Notes under the pieces: model-generated | The model's input: only the letters and a program-made list of their open reading frames with translations | Database searches by the model: none | What the model was told of the DNA's origin: nothing | Assembly: GCA_039810085.1 (NCBI GenBank) | Contig: JBDHWG010000015.1 | Span: 62,001-126,000, forward strand | Length of the DNA: 64,000 nucleotides | Reading direction: 5' to 3' | From: JBDHWG01 sp039810085 | Lineage (GTDB): Bacteria > Chloroflexota > Anaerolineae > Epilineales > JAHCIE01 | Translations under genes and position numbers: made by a program | Shown: positions 23,264-32,531 of the stretch, piece by piece | Position numbering within the stretch: position 1 is the stretch's first letter | Layout: every line of letters starts with the position of its first letter

Positions 23264-24019
23264 ATGGGGCGACTGACCATCTTTGTGGATGACGGCGGGG
23301 TAATGAACGACAATCGGCGGCGAGCGCCCCAGTGGCGTCGGCTGCTGGGCGAGTTCTTCCCGCCACGGCTAGGCGGCTCGGCCGAGGCGTGGGCCGAGGC
23401 CAACCGGGTCTATACCGAAGGGCTGTGGGGCGACGGCGGAACCTGGGCGGACTACTCGTCCCATCTGTGGCAGCAAGGCGGCGAGAGCTACGAGGCTTTC
23501 CACCGCCTGTATCAGATCGCGTGGCTGCACGGCATGTGCCGCTTGCTGGACCTGCCGCTGCCTCCGGACGACGAGGCAGTGAGCCTTGCCGACGCGGCGA
23601 GCGCCTACATCACACCGCGAGTGCGCGCCGCGCTGCCAGGCGTCGTCGAGGCCATCGGGTCGCTCAAGGACGACGGCCACACCCTACACACGGCGTCGGG
23701 CGAGCCGTCCTTCGAGCTAGACGGCTACCTGATGGGGATGGGGGTGCGCCCCTGCTTTGACCGCCTCTACGGGCCGGACCTGGTGGACTGCCTCAAGGAC
23801 GGCCCCGAGTACTACCGGCGTATTCTCGCCGACAGTGGCGTGGCCCCATCCGACGCAGTCTTCGTCGACGACCAGCCTGCGGCGGTCGACTGGATTCGGG
23901 CAGCTGGCGCACGTCCTATCCTCGTCGGCCCCGCTGCCCAAGCTAACGGCCACACGGCGTGGCTGGCCCTCGATAGCCTCGCCGATTTGCCGAGGACACT
24001 GCGCGATGAGCGACTATAG
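23264..24019 (+). CDS. HAD-superfamily hydrolase with atypical first motif
   Basis: 251 residues. Motif I reads IFVDDGGVMND: the nucleophilic Asp is present but the usual second Asp two places on is Gly. A helical cap follows (about 20-125), then motif II near TLHTASGEPS, the motif III Lys in CLKDGPEYY and motif IV VFVDDQPAAV. The missing second Asp is typical of HAD members that are not phosphatases, such as dehalogenases or phosphonatases. Last gene of the rightward operon, about 30 bases after the ABC-F stop. Confidence 0.8.
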   Translation: MGRLTIFVDDGGVMNDNRRRAPQWRRLLGEFFPPRLGGSAEAWAEANRVYTEGLWGDGGTWADYSSHLWQQGGESYEAFHRLYQIAWLHGMCRLLDLPLPPDDEAVSLADAASAYITPRVRAALPGVVEAIGSLKDDGHTLHTASGEPSFELDGYLMGMGVRPCFDRLYGPDLVDCLKDGPEYYRRILADSGVAPSDAVFVDDQPAAVDWIRAAGARPILVGPAAQANGHTAWLALDSLADLPRTLRDERL

Positions 24020-24049
24020 GTCGAGGCCGACGAATGGAATTCGTGTCTG

Positions 24050-24586
24050 CTAACCGTGGCGGTGGACGGCAATGCAGGTTGTGGTGCCGTGGGCGTAGAG
24101 CTTGCCGCGCTCGTCCACCAGGCGCGCCTCGGCCGTCGCCACGCGGCTGCCCATGTGGATGACCTTGCCCTCGCAGAAGACGCGCCCGGTGTCCACCGTC
24201 ATCGGGCGCAGAAACTTGATGCTTAGATCCAGCGTCGTGAACATGACGCCCAGCGGGAGCATCGAGTGAATGGCACACGCCATCGCCGAGTCGAGGATAG
24301 TGCATCCCAGGCCGCCGTGGATCGTGCCCATCGGGTTGTAGTGGAACTCGGCCGGCTCGACGGACAGAACGACGCGGCCCTTTTCGACGGACTCGAAGCG
24401 CTGGCCGACAAGGGCAGCAATAGGCGGTGGCGGTAGTTCGCCGCGCAAGATGGCCTGCAAGTACTCCAAACCGGTCATCTGCCGCCCGGCGTCTGCGCCG
24501 ATCATCGGGTCTTCCCAGGTGATGGTGCGGGTGCGAGAGGGAAGAGTCCCCGCGTTGTCTTGTTCCGTGACGGTCATGTCTTCCAT
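24050..24586 (-). CDS. Hotdog-fold thioesterase (PaaI type)
   Basis: 178 residues from the ATG at 24586, chosen for its GAGGT ribosome site, which overlaps the stop of the antiporter gene. The hotdog core is residues about 75-175: FHYNPMGTIHGGLGCTILDS contains the HGG catalytic loop and the helix Asp of the PaaI family, followed by CAIHSMLP, KFLRPMT and the strand VIHMGSRVATAEARL. It hydrolyses acyl-CoA thioesters, often aryl-acyl or branched forms. Co-transcribed with the Kef-type antiporter upstream; no functional link is evident. Confidence 0.9.
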   Translation of the reverse strand: MEDMTVTEQDNAGTLPSRTRTITWEDPMIGADAGRQMTGLEYLQAILRGELPPPPIAALVGQRFESVEKGRVVLSVEPAEFHYNPMGTIHGGLGCTILDSAMACAIHSMLPLGVMFTTLDLSIKFLRPMTVDTGRVFCEGKVIHMGSRVATAEARLVDERGKLYAHGTTTCIAVHRHG

Positions 24587-24593
24587 GCTTACC

Positions 24594-26594
24594 TCAATTT
24601 GACTGTGTGGCATCCAGCAATCGGTCAACCGCTGCGAGCTGCGCCGTGTCGCCCATCAGGCCAATGAGGTCCCCCGCTTCAAAACGCGTGCCCGACTTTG
24701 GGTTAGGCTGCGCCTGTCCGTCGCGGATGAGGACGATGACCGACGCGCCTGTCCGTGCTCGCAGGTTGGCCTCGGCGAGCGTCTGCCCGACGAGCGGACT
24801 AGCGGGATCGAGGCGGCGCCACGCCAGATCAGAGCCGCGCACAGTGGTGCGCAGCTGGTCGAGCATCTGATGTTCCTTGGCGGTTGTGACTTCCGTATTG
24901 TAGTGGTCGCTGCGAACGGCATCCGTGTAAGGCTCGACCTGGCTCGCGGGGAAGCCGAGGTTGAGCAGGGTGTGGCGCACCATTTCCAGGCCACCCTCTA
25001 GCTCCGGGTGAATCACATCCTCTGCGCCCAACTCGTAGAGCCGCTGCACGCCTTCATCGGTCGCGGCGCGAGCGATGATAGGTACACTCGGGGCTAGCTC
25101 GCGGGCAGCGCCGACCACAATTTCCGTTGCCGCTTCCTCCGGCAGTGTCACAACCAGTGTCCTGGCCTGCTCCAGATTCGCGTGGCTCAGCACCTCGGAG
25201 TTGGCCGCATCTCCGAATAAGGTAGGGATACCGCGCTGGTTGAATGCGGCGGCGCGCGGGGCGTCTAGCTCAACAACCAGGCATGGAATGCTCAGTTGCT
25301 CTAGAACGGTGACTATGTGACCGCCGACCCGCCCCGCGCCCACGACAACGACGTGGTCGCTCAGTGTCGATGCGGTCAGCGGCGGTGGCGGCCCGTGCCG
25401 GTCCAGGTATCGCCAGAGTGTGGGCATACGCTGAAGCGTGCGCTCAGTGACCGGCAGCAGCCGGAATAGCACCGGATTCAACACAATCGAGAGGAGGGCG
25501 CCGGCGAGAATGAGGGAGTACTGATCCTGCGTCAGCACGCCCAGGGCAATACCCGTTTGCCCGACGATGAAGGAGAATTCACCAATCTGCCCAAGGCCGG
25601 CGGCGGCGACGAGCATCGTCCGCGCGGAGCCGGGCAGGATGAGGCCCATCAGGACGGTCACGACCGGCTTGCCGATCATGATAAGCGCCGCCAGCGCCAG
25701 CACGTGGCCGGCATTGGCAAAGAGATAAGCCGGATTGACCAGCATGCCGACTGAGACGAAGAACAGGACGGTGAACACGTCCCGAAACGGTACCACCTCT
25801 GCGCCGATTTGATGGCTGACGTCCGATTCGCCAAGCACAGCGCCAGCCAGGAACGCGCCCAACGCCAGGGAGACCCCGAACAGCTCGGCTGAACCGAGAG
25901 CGACTCCGACGGCGACCGCTACAACCGCCAGGATGAACAGCTCACGCGAGCGGGTGAAGGCAATGCGCGTGAGCAGCCAGGGCAGAAGCCGTGCGCCGAC
26001 CACCAGCATCAATCCGACAAAAAGAGCTGCCCTCAACAGCGCCACGACGATGCCTTGCCACGACGCGGCCTCGCCGCTCCCAAACAAGGCGGGGAGGAGC
26101 ACAAGGATCACGATGGTCGCCAGGTCCTCCAGCACGAGCCAGCCGACTGCGACCTGGCCGTGAAGCGTGTTCAAGAGGCCATTGTCGGTCAGGCTCCGCA
26201 GCAGGACGACAGTGCTGGCAATCGACACGGCAAAGCCGAGCACCAGGCCAGCCGCGCTCGACCAACCCCAGGCCTGTGTCAGGGCGAAGCCAAAGACAGT
26301 GGAGACGAGAATCTGGATCAGGGCGCCGGGGATCGCAACGGAGCGCACCGCCCAGAGGTCGCGCAGAGAGAAGTGCAGACCCACGCCGAACATGAGGAAG
26401 ATGACGCCCAGCTCGGCAAGCTGGCTGATGTTCGCGACATCGCCGACGAAGCCGGGCGTGAAGGGGCCAATCGCCATGCCCGCCAGCAGGTAGCCGACGA
26501 TGGTCGGTAGTCGGAGCCGCCGCGCGATGAGTCCGCCGGCAAAAGCCGTGACCAGGGCGACGGCAATGTTGATGAGCAAGTGCAGGTCATGCAT
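24594..26594 (-). CDS. Kef/YbaL-type monovalent cation:proton antiporter-2 with TrkA-N and TrkA-C domains
   Basis: 666 residues. Residues 1-380 hold about 12 membrane segments of the CPA2 family, including RRLRLPTIVGYLLAGMAIGP and LGAFLAGAVLGESD. Residues about 405-520 form a TrkA-N/RCK nucleotide-binding domain (VVVVGAGRVGGHIV). Residues about 580-660 are an RCK_C domain with SPLVGQTLAEANLR and FEAGDLIGLMG. It should exchange potassium (or sodium) for protons and be gated by nucleotides. RCK_C domains are known c-di-AMP receptors in other bacteria, and c-di-AMP genes are present in this window. It lies 34 bases after the DUF3368 toxin gene. Confidence 0.93.
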   Translation of the reverse strand: MHDLHLLINIAVALVTAFAGGLIARRLRLPTIVGYLLAGMAIGPFTPGFVGDVANISQLAELGVIFLMFGVGLHFSLRDLWAVRSVAIPGALIQILVSTVFGFALTQAWGWSSAAGLVLGFAVSIASTVVLLRSLTDNGLLNTLHGQVAVGWLVLEDLATIVILVLLPALFGSGEAASWQGIVVALLRAALFVGLMLVVGARLLPWLLTRIAFTRSRELFILAVVAVAVGVALGSAELFGVSLALGAFLAGAVLGESDVSHQIGAEVVPFRDVFTVLFFVSVGMLVNPAYLFANAGHVLALAALIMIGKPVVTVLMGLILPGSARTMLVAAAGLGQIGEFSFIVGQTGIALGVLTQDQYSLILAGALLSIVLNPVLFRLLPVTERTLQRMPTLWRYLDRHGPPPPLTASTLSDHVVVVGAGRVGGHIVTVLEQLSIPCLVVELDAPRAAAFNQRGIPTLFGDAANSEVLSHANLEQARTLVVTLPEEAATEIVVGAARELAPSVPIIARAATDEGVQRLYELGAEDVIHPELEGGLEMVRHTLLNLGFPASQVEPYTDAVRSDHYNTEVTTAKEHQMLDQLRTTVRGSDLAWRRLDPASPLVGQTLAEANLRARTGASVIVLIRDGQAQPNPKSGTRFEAGDLIGLMGDTAQLAAVDRLLDATQSN

Positions 26595-26628
26595 TCGAGA
26601 CCCTTCGCTACCTCAAGCTCGTGGTTAC

Positions 26629-27120
26629 TCAGCCCTGCGAGTCCTGCGTAGTGCGCCTTACGGCAGCCAGCAACTCGTCCGACAGCCAATAACCTGCCGA
26701 ACGCATCTCCTCCAATACCGCCACCGCGTCTGGGATCAACTGCAGTTCGACCGCCCGAATCAGGAGGCCGGCTGTACCGGTCAATTGAACATCAAGACGG
26801 CGGGCGGCCCGTCGGCCCAGGCGGTCGTCCATCAGGAGCAGCGCATTGAAAAGCGACGCGAGAGCAACCGCTTCCTGCTCTCCGTGGTCGAGCTGCGCTG
26901 TTACTACCTCAATTGCAGCGCTCACGACAGGTCGCTCTGTCACGCGGACAAATGTGGCTAAAGCCAAATCCAATCTCTCGGCTTCGGGTCCTGGTTTGGC
27001 CAGCAATTCGCGATGTACGGCAGGGGGAATGTAGACAATGCTAAAAAGTTGCTCAAGCAGGAGTAGTTTGTCAACTTTCGCTAGGGCAATAAGTGGGCCT
27101 GTATTCGATACAACCATCAT
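26629..27120 (-). CDS. DUF3368 PIN-like toxin
   Basis: 163 residues. The N-terminus VVSNTGPLIALAKVDKLLLL, the central DHGEQEAVALAS and LLMDDRLGRRAA are the acidic motifs of the DUF3368 group, PIN-domain nucleases usually paired with UPF0175 antitoxins. The ATG at 27120 overlaps the antitoxin stop by four bases. The pair sits between def and the Kef-type antiporter gene, all in the same direction. Confidence 0.88.
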   Translation of the reverse strand: MMVVSNTGPLIALAKVDKLLLLEQLFSIVYIPPAVHRELLAKPGPEAERLDLALATFVRVTERPVVSAAIEVVTAQLDHGEQEAVALASLFNALLLMDDRLGRRAARRLDVQLTGTAGLLIRAVELQLIPDAVAVLEEMRSAGYWLSDELLAAVRRTTQDSQG

Positions 27121-27401
27121 GAGTTAGGACTGGTTTCCCGGATCGCAGCAACGTCAGCCTTTAGCTCATCCGTCAATTCCTCACGGTCATAGTTAAACAC
27201 AGACACCTTGTAGCGCCCGCACATCTCCAGGAACTCGACTCTTGTAAGGCCGGCAAGCTCTGCTGCATGGCCAGAAGACAGCTTGCCGAGCTCAAACATC
27301 TTTAAGGCGGCCATCAAGCGCACTTGCGCCACCAACTCCTCGGGTGTGAGTGACACTGCCAGAGCAACATCGTTGGGCACAGTAACGGTAATGTCCTTCA
27401 T
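27117..27401 (-). CDS. UPF0175-family antitoxin
   Basis: 94 residues from the ATG at 27401 (GAGGGT upstream); the longer frame overlaps def. The sequence MAALKMFELGKLSSGHAAEL followed by AGLTRVEFLEMCGRYKVSVF is the typical UPF0175 helix-turn-helix pattern. The acidic tail (DREELTDELKADVAAI) is likely the toxin-binding part. Starts seven bases after the def stop, so it may be co-expressed with that gene. Confidence 0.88.
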   Translation of the reverse strand: MKDITVTVPNDVALAVSLTPEELVAQVRLMAALKMFELGKLSSGHAAELAGLTRVEFLEMCGRYKVSVFNYDREELTDELKADVAAIRETSPNS

Positions 27402-27408
27402 CGTACCC

Positions 27409-27978
27409 TCAAACCGACTTGACCGGCGCAGCAGCCCCCGTTGGCTTCGCCGCGTCGCCTTCGTCCAAGGAGCGCGGGCGCTTCCCGATTTCCCAGTACT
27501 TGTCCGGGCTGGTGATGTGGTCGGTGAACAGGATGCCGTCCAGGTGGTCAATCTCGTGCTGGAAGATGCGTGCGACGTAGTTGCGGGCTTTGATGCGAAA
27601 CTCGCGCCCCTGCGGGTCCAGGCCCTTGACGACGACCCAGACATGCCGGTCGACTAGGCCGTTGATCTTGGGGATGGAGAGGCAGCCTTCCTCGCCTTCC
27701 TCCATCTCTGGCGACGCCTTGATAATTTCCGGATTGATGACGGCGTAGACCTTGCCACTCTGCGGGTCATCCTCGTCCTCCGGCGCTTCGACCACGATGA
27801 CCCGCAGGCCGACGCCCACCTGGGGCGCGGCGAGGCCAACACCCGGTGCTTCGCGCATGGTCTCGACCATGTCGTCAATCAAGCGCCGCACTGACTCATC
27901 GATCTTGCCCACTTTGCGGGCCTTCTCCCGGAGGACAGGGTTACCCTGGTTAACGAGGACGATCTCACGAACTGCCAT
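27409..27978 (-). CDS. def: Peptide deformylase
   Basis: 189 residues from the ATG at 27978 (a GTG four codons earlier is possible). The three catalytic motifs are intact: GVGLAAPQVG near residue 48, EGCLSIP near residue 100 and QHEIDHLDGILF near residue 145, giving Cys and two His metal ligands and the catalytic Glu. It removes the formyl group from nascent proteins. The C-terminal tail beyond about residue 165 is Lys/Ala/Pro-rich and not part of the core. Confidence 0.96.
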   Translation of the reverse strand: MAVREIVLVNQGNPVLREKARKVGKIDESVRRLIDDMVETMREAPGVGLAAPQVGVGLRVIVVEAPEDEDDPQSGKVYAVINPEIIKASPEMEEGEEGCLSIPKINGLVDRHVWVVVKGLDPQGREFRIKARNYVARIFQHEIDHLDGILFTDHITSPDKYWEIGKRPRSLDEGDAAKPTGAAAPVKSV

Positions 27979-28149
27979 ACAATTGCCCACCTTCTGCTGC
28001 GACCATGCGGCCTATCGTTCGTATATCAGGTTAGATTATAACCGTAGCAACTTCTTAGCGTCAAAACCATCGAACTTGGCTTGCAGGCGGCTTGATGCTA
28101 TACTCCGCCCAGGCCGCGTTGAGGCTGTCACTCACAGAAGGAGGCTGAA

Positions 28150-28842
28150 ATGGATGTCGGTCGTAGTTTTCGAGCGCTCTTTGACGATGCGAACTGGATC
28201 GTCAAGGTGTTGCTCGGGGGCATTTTTACTCTGATAGGGATGTTTATCCTGCTGACGCTCCCCCTAGTGCTTGGCTACCAGGTTGACACGATCAAACTCG
28301 CGGCTCGTGGCGAGAATCGAGTCCCAGAGTGGGATGACTGGGGTGGGCTGTATGTTCGCGGCCTCCTGGCACTGGTGATCCAGCTCGTCTATGCCCTGCC
28401 GCTTCTCATCATTGGCTGCTGTCAATTCGCGGCCACCAGTGCCCTCGGTCAAGGCGCCCAGGGCAATAATCCGAACGCGGCGCTTGGCCCCCTGGTCGCA
28501 TGCTTCGGCTGTCTCAGCCTGCTTTTTGGCATCCTTGCCGTCGTTTTGACGCCGGCGGCTATCATTCGCTGGGTACAGCGTGACGACATTTCTGCGGCCT
28601 TCAACCTTGGCTCTGTCATCGCCCTGATCCGCGATAACGCGGGCAATTACGCCGTTGCCGTCCTAGTCGGCTTGGTGTTGGACATTGCGGCAGCGCTGAT
28701 TGGCGCGCTATTGTGTGGTATCGGCTTGCCGTTCACGATCTTCATTGCGACGGTGATCATTGGTAACCTGTACGGCCAGGTAGCGTTTGCGGACCGCAGC
28801 GGCCAGACGTCGCTGACCCCAACCGTGGGGCCGGCGCAATAA
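28150..28842 (+). CDS. DUF4013 membrane protein
   Basis: 230 residues with about five hydrophobic segments (near 20-45, 70-95, 115-140, 165-190 and 190-215). The sequence LPLVLGYQVDTIKLAARGEN followed by VPEWDDWGGLYVRGL is the characteristic DUF4013 motif just after the first segment. GAAGGAGG lies just upstream of the start. Function unknown. The protein at 31404 has a comparable layout but lacks this motif. Confidence 0.82.
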   Translation: MDVGRSFRALFDDANWIVKVLLGGIFTLIGMFILLTLPLVLGYQVDTIKLAARGENRVPEWDDWGGLYVRGLLALVIQLVYALPLLIIGCCQFAATSALGQGAQGNNPNAALGPLVACFGCLSLLFGILAVVLTPAAIIRWVQRDDISAAFNLGSVIALIRDNAGNYAVAVLVGLVLDIAAALIGALLCGIGLPFTIFIATVIIGNLYGQVAFADRSGQTSLTPTVGPAQ

Positions 28843-28902
28843 CGCAGCGGGCGAGCGTAGGCGGGTGTTTGAAGCAGCCCTCGGCAACGAGATTAACGAG
28901 AC

Positions 28903-28924
28903 CGCCCCACCATACGGTGGGGCG
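28903..28924. other. Hairpin between the DUF4013 gene and the GNAT gene
   Basis: CGCCCCACC and GGTGGGGCG form a nine-base-pair stem with a four-base loop. No T tract follows in either direction, so it is at most a weak terminator or an RNA stability element. Confidence 0.5.
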
Positions 28925-28959
28925 GCGTTGCGTGTGTCGGCGGCAGGGAAGGGGGAGCC

Positions 28960-29979
28960 ATGCGCGTGGATGTCCTGACGGACGCAACTGCGTTCGAGAC
29001 GCTGGGTGAGGAGTGGAACCGCCTGCTGGCCGACAGCGTCACCGACACACCCTTCTTGACCCCGGAATGGCAGGCCGCATCGTGGGCCACGCTCGGTGAG
29101 GGCCAACTGCGCATCATTACGGCGCGCGACGATGCAGGCCATCTGCTTGGCATCGCGCCCTTGTCGCTGATCGCCACGCCCGACCAGCCGCGCACCCTGT
29201 CATTGACTGGCGGCGTCGAGGTATCCGACTACCTGGACTTCGTCGTGCATCGTGACGCTCAGGATGCGATCTATAAGGCGTTGGGCGGAACCCTGGCACA
29301 GATGACCGGCGAGTGGGATCGTCTGCTTCTGACGAACGTGCCCCAGGCGTCTCCAACAGTGAGACGGTTAGCGGCTTTTGCCAACGAGCAAGGCTGGCCG
29401 GCTGACGAGTCAGTGGAGGATGTCTGCCCGGTTATTGCGCTGCCGACGACATGGGATGCGTATCTCGATAGCCTGGGGAAGCACCAACGCCACGAGGTGA
29501 GGCGCAAGCTGCGGCGGATGGAGGCCGAGGCACATCATGTTGTGGAGCGCTACACCGAAGAGCCAGGCCTGAGCGAGGCGCTGACACAGTTCTTCGTGCT
29601 GCACCGCCTCAGCCACACCGACAAAGCGCGCTTCATGGATGAGCAAATGATTGCATTCTTCCGTACCGTTACCCAGGCGATGAGCCGTCACGTGGAACTG
29701 AATATGCTATATATCGACGGGGAGCCGTCGGCGGCGATGTACAATCTGCGCTATGGCAATCGGCTGCTAATTTACAATTCGGGGTACAATCCGTCCCTAC
29801 GTCCGAATCTAAGTAGTGGCATCGTCCTTTTGTCCTTGTGCATCCAGTCGGCTATCCAGCGCGGGTTGGCGGCTTTCGACTTCCTGCAAGGCAACGAGGA
29901 ATACAAGTACCGTTTCGGCGCGGTGGACACGTCAGTCCTGCGTCTCGACATCTGGCAGAGAAAGAGCGACAAGCCATGA
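28960..29979 (+). CDS. GNAT-fold (FemAB/CelD-like, Acetyltransf_6) protein
   Basis: 339 residues. DTPFLTPEWQAASWATLG near the N-terminus, the region YLDSLGKHQRHEVRRKLRRM near residue 170 and FLQGNEEYKYRFGAVDTSVL near residue 305 are typical of the Acetyltransf_6 / FemAB-like group. These transfer acyl or aminoacyl groups and often act in exopolysaccharide or cell-wall modification. Its stop overlaps the start of the glycosyltransferase (ATGA), so the two are probably translated together and may act on the same glycan or glycoside. Confidence 0.85.
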   Translation: MRVDVLTDATAFETLGEEWNRLLADSVTDTPFLTPEWQAASWATLGEGQLRIITARDDAGHLLGIAPLSLIATPDQPRTLSLTGGVEVSDYLDFVVHRDAQDAIYKALGGTLAQMTGEWDRLLLTNVPQASPTVRRLAAFANEQGWPADESVEDVCPVIALPTTWDAYLDSLGKHQRHEVRRKLRRMEAEAHHVVERYTEEPGLSEALTQFFVLHRLSHTDKARFMDEQMIAFFRTVTQAMSRHVELNMLYIDGEPSAAMYNLRYGNRLLIYNSGYNPSLRPNLSSGIVLLSLCIQSAIQRGLAAFDFLQGNEEYKYRFGAVDTSVLRLDIWQRKSDKP

Positions 29980-31298
29980 TTACTATTCCGAGGGCGGAAA
30001 GGCGGGGGAATTTCGGGAGCGTCCGCATGAACGGCAAGGCGTCGCCTCGTATCGCCATGCTGTCTGTGCATACCTGTCCCCTGGCGGCGCTGGGCGGCAA
30101 AGAGACCGGCGGGATGAACGTATACGTGCGCGAATTGAGCCGTGAGCTGGGGCGGCGTGGCTATCAGGTAGACGCCTTTACCCGCTCTCAGAACCCGGAG
30201 GTTCCGCACATTCCGGACGCCGACCTCGGCCCGACGGTGCGTGTCATCCACATGCGCTGCGGGCCAGAGTCGCCGTACCCCAAGGAGCAAATCTGGGACT
30301 ACCTGCCAGAGTTTGTGGAAGGCGTGCGCTGCCACATCGCCTCCGAAGGCGTCGGCTACGACGTATATCACAGCCACTACTGGCTGTCGGGCTGGGTGGC
30401 CCACGCGCTCCAGCCGATGTACCCCGCGCCGACGGTGCAGATGTTCCATACTCTAGGGCGCATGAAGGACCTGGTGGCGCGGCGGCCGGAGGAGCGCGAG
30501 GTCGGGATGCGCAACTATGTTGAGGCCCAGGTGATGGCGTGGTCGGACCGGGTGGTTGCCGCGACGCCGCGGGACAAAGAACAGATGGTGAAGCTCTACG
30601 GGGCGGACCCGAGCCGCATTGCCGTCATCCCGGCCGGCGTCGATCCCACGTTGTTTCACCCCATTCCGAAGCGGGAGGCGCGGCGGACACTTGGGCTGCC
30701 GGAGGACCACAAGCTCATCCTGTTCGTCGGGCGCATCGAGCCGCTCAAGGGCATCGACACACTCATTGAGGCGGTTGCCTTGGCGTTCAAACACCGCCAG
30801 GACCTACGCGGCCAGGTGGAGCTGGCGATTATCGGCGGCGACGTGACCGACGACCCGGCCAAGATGTCGGCGGAGATGAACCGCCTCCAGGCGTTGCGTA
30901 CGAAGCTAGGCGTCGAAGACCTGGTGACGTTCCTGGGGAAGCAGCAGCAATCGAGCCTGCCCCTCTATTATTCGGCGGCGGAAGCCGTCGTTGTCCCATC
31001 CCACTACGAGTCCTTTGGCATGGTCGCCGTCGAGGCGCTGGCGTGCGGCACGCCGGTCATCGCTTCCGATGTCGGCGGCCTGTCCTACATTGTCGAGGAC
31101 AATGTGACCGGCTTCCTCGTGCCGGACCAGCGGCCAGACATCCTGGCCGACCGTCTCGAATTCTTGCTCGAGACCGAGCCGCTGCGCCGCGCATTTGGGC
31201 GGCGGGCGGCGCAGGCGGCGCGCCGCTACTCGTGGTCTCATATTGCCGACGAAATCATTGCCCTCTACAGCACGTTGGGCGTGCCGGCGCTCGAATAG
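29976..31298 (+). CDS. Glycosyltransferase family 4 (sucrose-synthase/MshA-like)
   Basis: 440 residues from the ATG at 29976 that overlaps the previous stop; the in-frame ATG at 30027 has a better ribosome site (GGGAG) and removes 17 residues. GT-B fold: N-terminal MLSVHTCPLAALGGKETGGM followed by NVYVRELSRELG, the hinge RIAVIPAGVDPTLFHP, then LFVGRIEPLKGIDTLIEA and the donor-site motif ESFGMVAVEALACGTPVIAS (E-x7-E). The glycine-rich N-terminal loop is shared with MshA and sucrose-phosphate synthases. The acceptor is unknown. Paired with a FemAB-like acyltransferase. Confidence 0.9.
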   Translation: MITIPRAERRGNFGSVRMNGKASPRIAMLSVHTCPLAALGGKETGGMNVYVRELSRELGRRGYQVDAFTRSQNPEVPHIPDADLGPTVRVIHMRCGPESPYPKEQIWDYLPEFVEGVRCHIASEGVGYDVYHSHYWLSGWVAHALQPMYPAPTVQMFHTLGRMKDLVARRPEEREVGMRNYVEAQVMAWSDRVVAATPRDKEQMVKLYGADPSRIAVIPAGVDPTLFHPIPKREARRTLGLPEDHKLILFVGRIEPLKGIDTLIEAVALAFKHRQDLRGQVELAIIGGDVTDDPAKMSAEMNRLQALRTKLGVEDLVTFLGKQQQSSLPLYYSAAEAVVVPSHYESFGMVAVEALACGTPVIASDVGGLSYIVEDNVTGFLVPDQRPDILADRLEFLLETEPLRRAFGRRAAQAARRYSWSHIADEIIALYSTLGVPALE

Positions 31299-31403
31299 GC
31301 GTCAACCCTGCGCCCCTACAACCTCAGGAGGGAACGCTGCGTATAACCTCATAGAGAGGGGCATGACCTGATCTTGTCGTGCATCACTGCCTAAGGAGGT
31401 CGC

Positions 31404-32438
31404 ATGGATTTCGGCGCGCTGTTGACACGCAGTTTTGAGATTACCTGGCGCCATCGGGCGCTCTGGCTGTATGGTTTCTTGCTGGCATTGTTCGGGGGAG
31501 CGGGCGGTGGCCTTAACTTTAGATTGCCCGGTGGTACGTCCGGCGGCGCGCCATCTACGCCGTCTACGACACCCCCCGGTGTCCCCCCGGTATCCGGTGT
31601 TCCGCCCATTAACGAGATTGGTCGGGCCATCAGCTCAATTCCGGCTGGGGTCTGGCTGACCGTCGGTCTCGCCATTGCCTGTCTCGTCCTTGTGCTCATT
31701 ATCGTGAGCGTCATCATCCAGAGTGTGTCCCGGGGCGCTCTGATCGGCATGGTCGGTGAGGTGGAGACGACGGGTCGAACGAGTATTCGTGACGGCTGGC
31801 ATTACGGCTGGTCGCGCTTCGGCTGGCGCGTCTTCGCCATCGGCTTCTTGATCGGCCTGGCCGTGTTATTCCTGGCCCTCATTGTGGCCGGCGTCTTCGT
31901 CGCCTTCGGTCTGGGGGCGGGCGCGGCCGCCGCAAGCCGCAGCGGGTTCTCGGCAGCGCTCATTCCGGTGTTCTGCCTGGTGCTGCTCATCGTCGTGCCG
32001 CTGGCGCTGGTCGTTAGCTTCCTGATTACGACGCTCTACAACCTGGCGACCCGGCACGCTGTCCTGGAAGACCACGGTGTGATAGACAGCCTGGGCGCGG
32101 CCTGGGACCTGGTCAAGGCCAACTGGATGAACCTGTTCATCCTGGTCGTCATCGAGGTCGCGCTGGGGTTTGTGTGGGGCATTATCCTGCTCGTGGCGCT
32201 GGGTATCTTCGCCCTCATTGTCATGCTTGCCCCCGCTATCGCAGCTTACGCCGCCACTCAGTTGTGGGGGCCAGCCATTGTCGCGGCTGTCCCTGGCTTC
32301 TTCCTGCTACTGATCCTGGGAGCGGCGCTCAGCACATTGTGGGTGGTGTTCTACGAGACGCTATGGACGCTGGCCTATGGGCGGCTGACGGCTCCTCCCG
32401 CTGAGACCACGACCGCCGTCATCCCCGCCTTGCCGTGA
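31404..32438 (+). CDS. Multi-pass membrane protein with a Pro/Gly/Thr linker, function unknown
   Basis: 344 residues. MDFGALLTRSFEITWRHRAL precedes a first membrane segment (about 20-35). A proline/glycine/threonine-rich stretch (about 45-70) follows, then about five more hydrophobic segments (90-115, 140-170, 190-215, 245-275, 285-315). GAAWDLVKANWMNLFILVVI is similar to DUF975- and glycerophosphodiesterase-membrane-domain-type repeats. AAGGAGG precedes the start. I cannot assign a function. Ends with a strong terminator. Confidence 0.65.
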   Translation: MDFGALLTRSFEITWRHRALWLYGFLLALFGGAGGGLNFRLPGGTSGGAPSTPSTTPPGVPPVSGVPPINEIGRAISSIPAGVWLTVGLAIACLVLVLIIVSVIIQSVSRGALIGMVGEVETTGRTSIRDGWHYGWSRFGWRVFAIGFLIGLAVLFLALIVAGVFVAFGLGAGAAAASRSGFSAALIPVFCLVLLIVVPLALVVSFLITTLYNLATRHAVLEDHGVIDSLGAAWDLVKANWMNLFILVVIEVALGFVWGIILLVALGIFALIVMLAPAIAAYAATQLWGPAIVAAVPGFFLLLILGAALSTLWVVFYETLWTLAYGRLTAPPAETTTAVIPALP

Positions 32439-32481
32439 ACGGGGCCACCGGAAATCGACGTTACATAAAGGGAAAGAGGAG

Positions 32482-32507
32482 GCCGGGTGACTCCACCCGG
32501 CTTTTTC
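32482..32507 (+). terminator. Rho-independent terminator after the membrane-protein gene
   Basis: GCCGGGTG and CACCCGGC form an eight-base-pair stem with a four-base loop, followed by TTTTTCCTTT. It lies between convergent genes. Confidence 0.88.
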
Positions 32508-32531
32508 CTTTGTGTCCGGCGCGGTTGCGTC

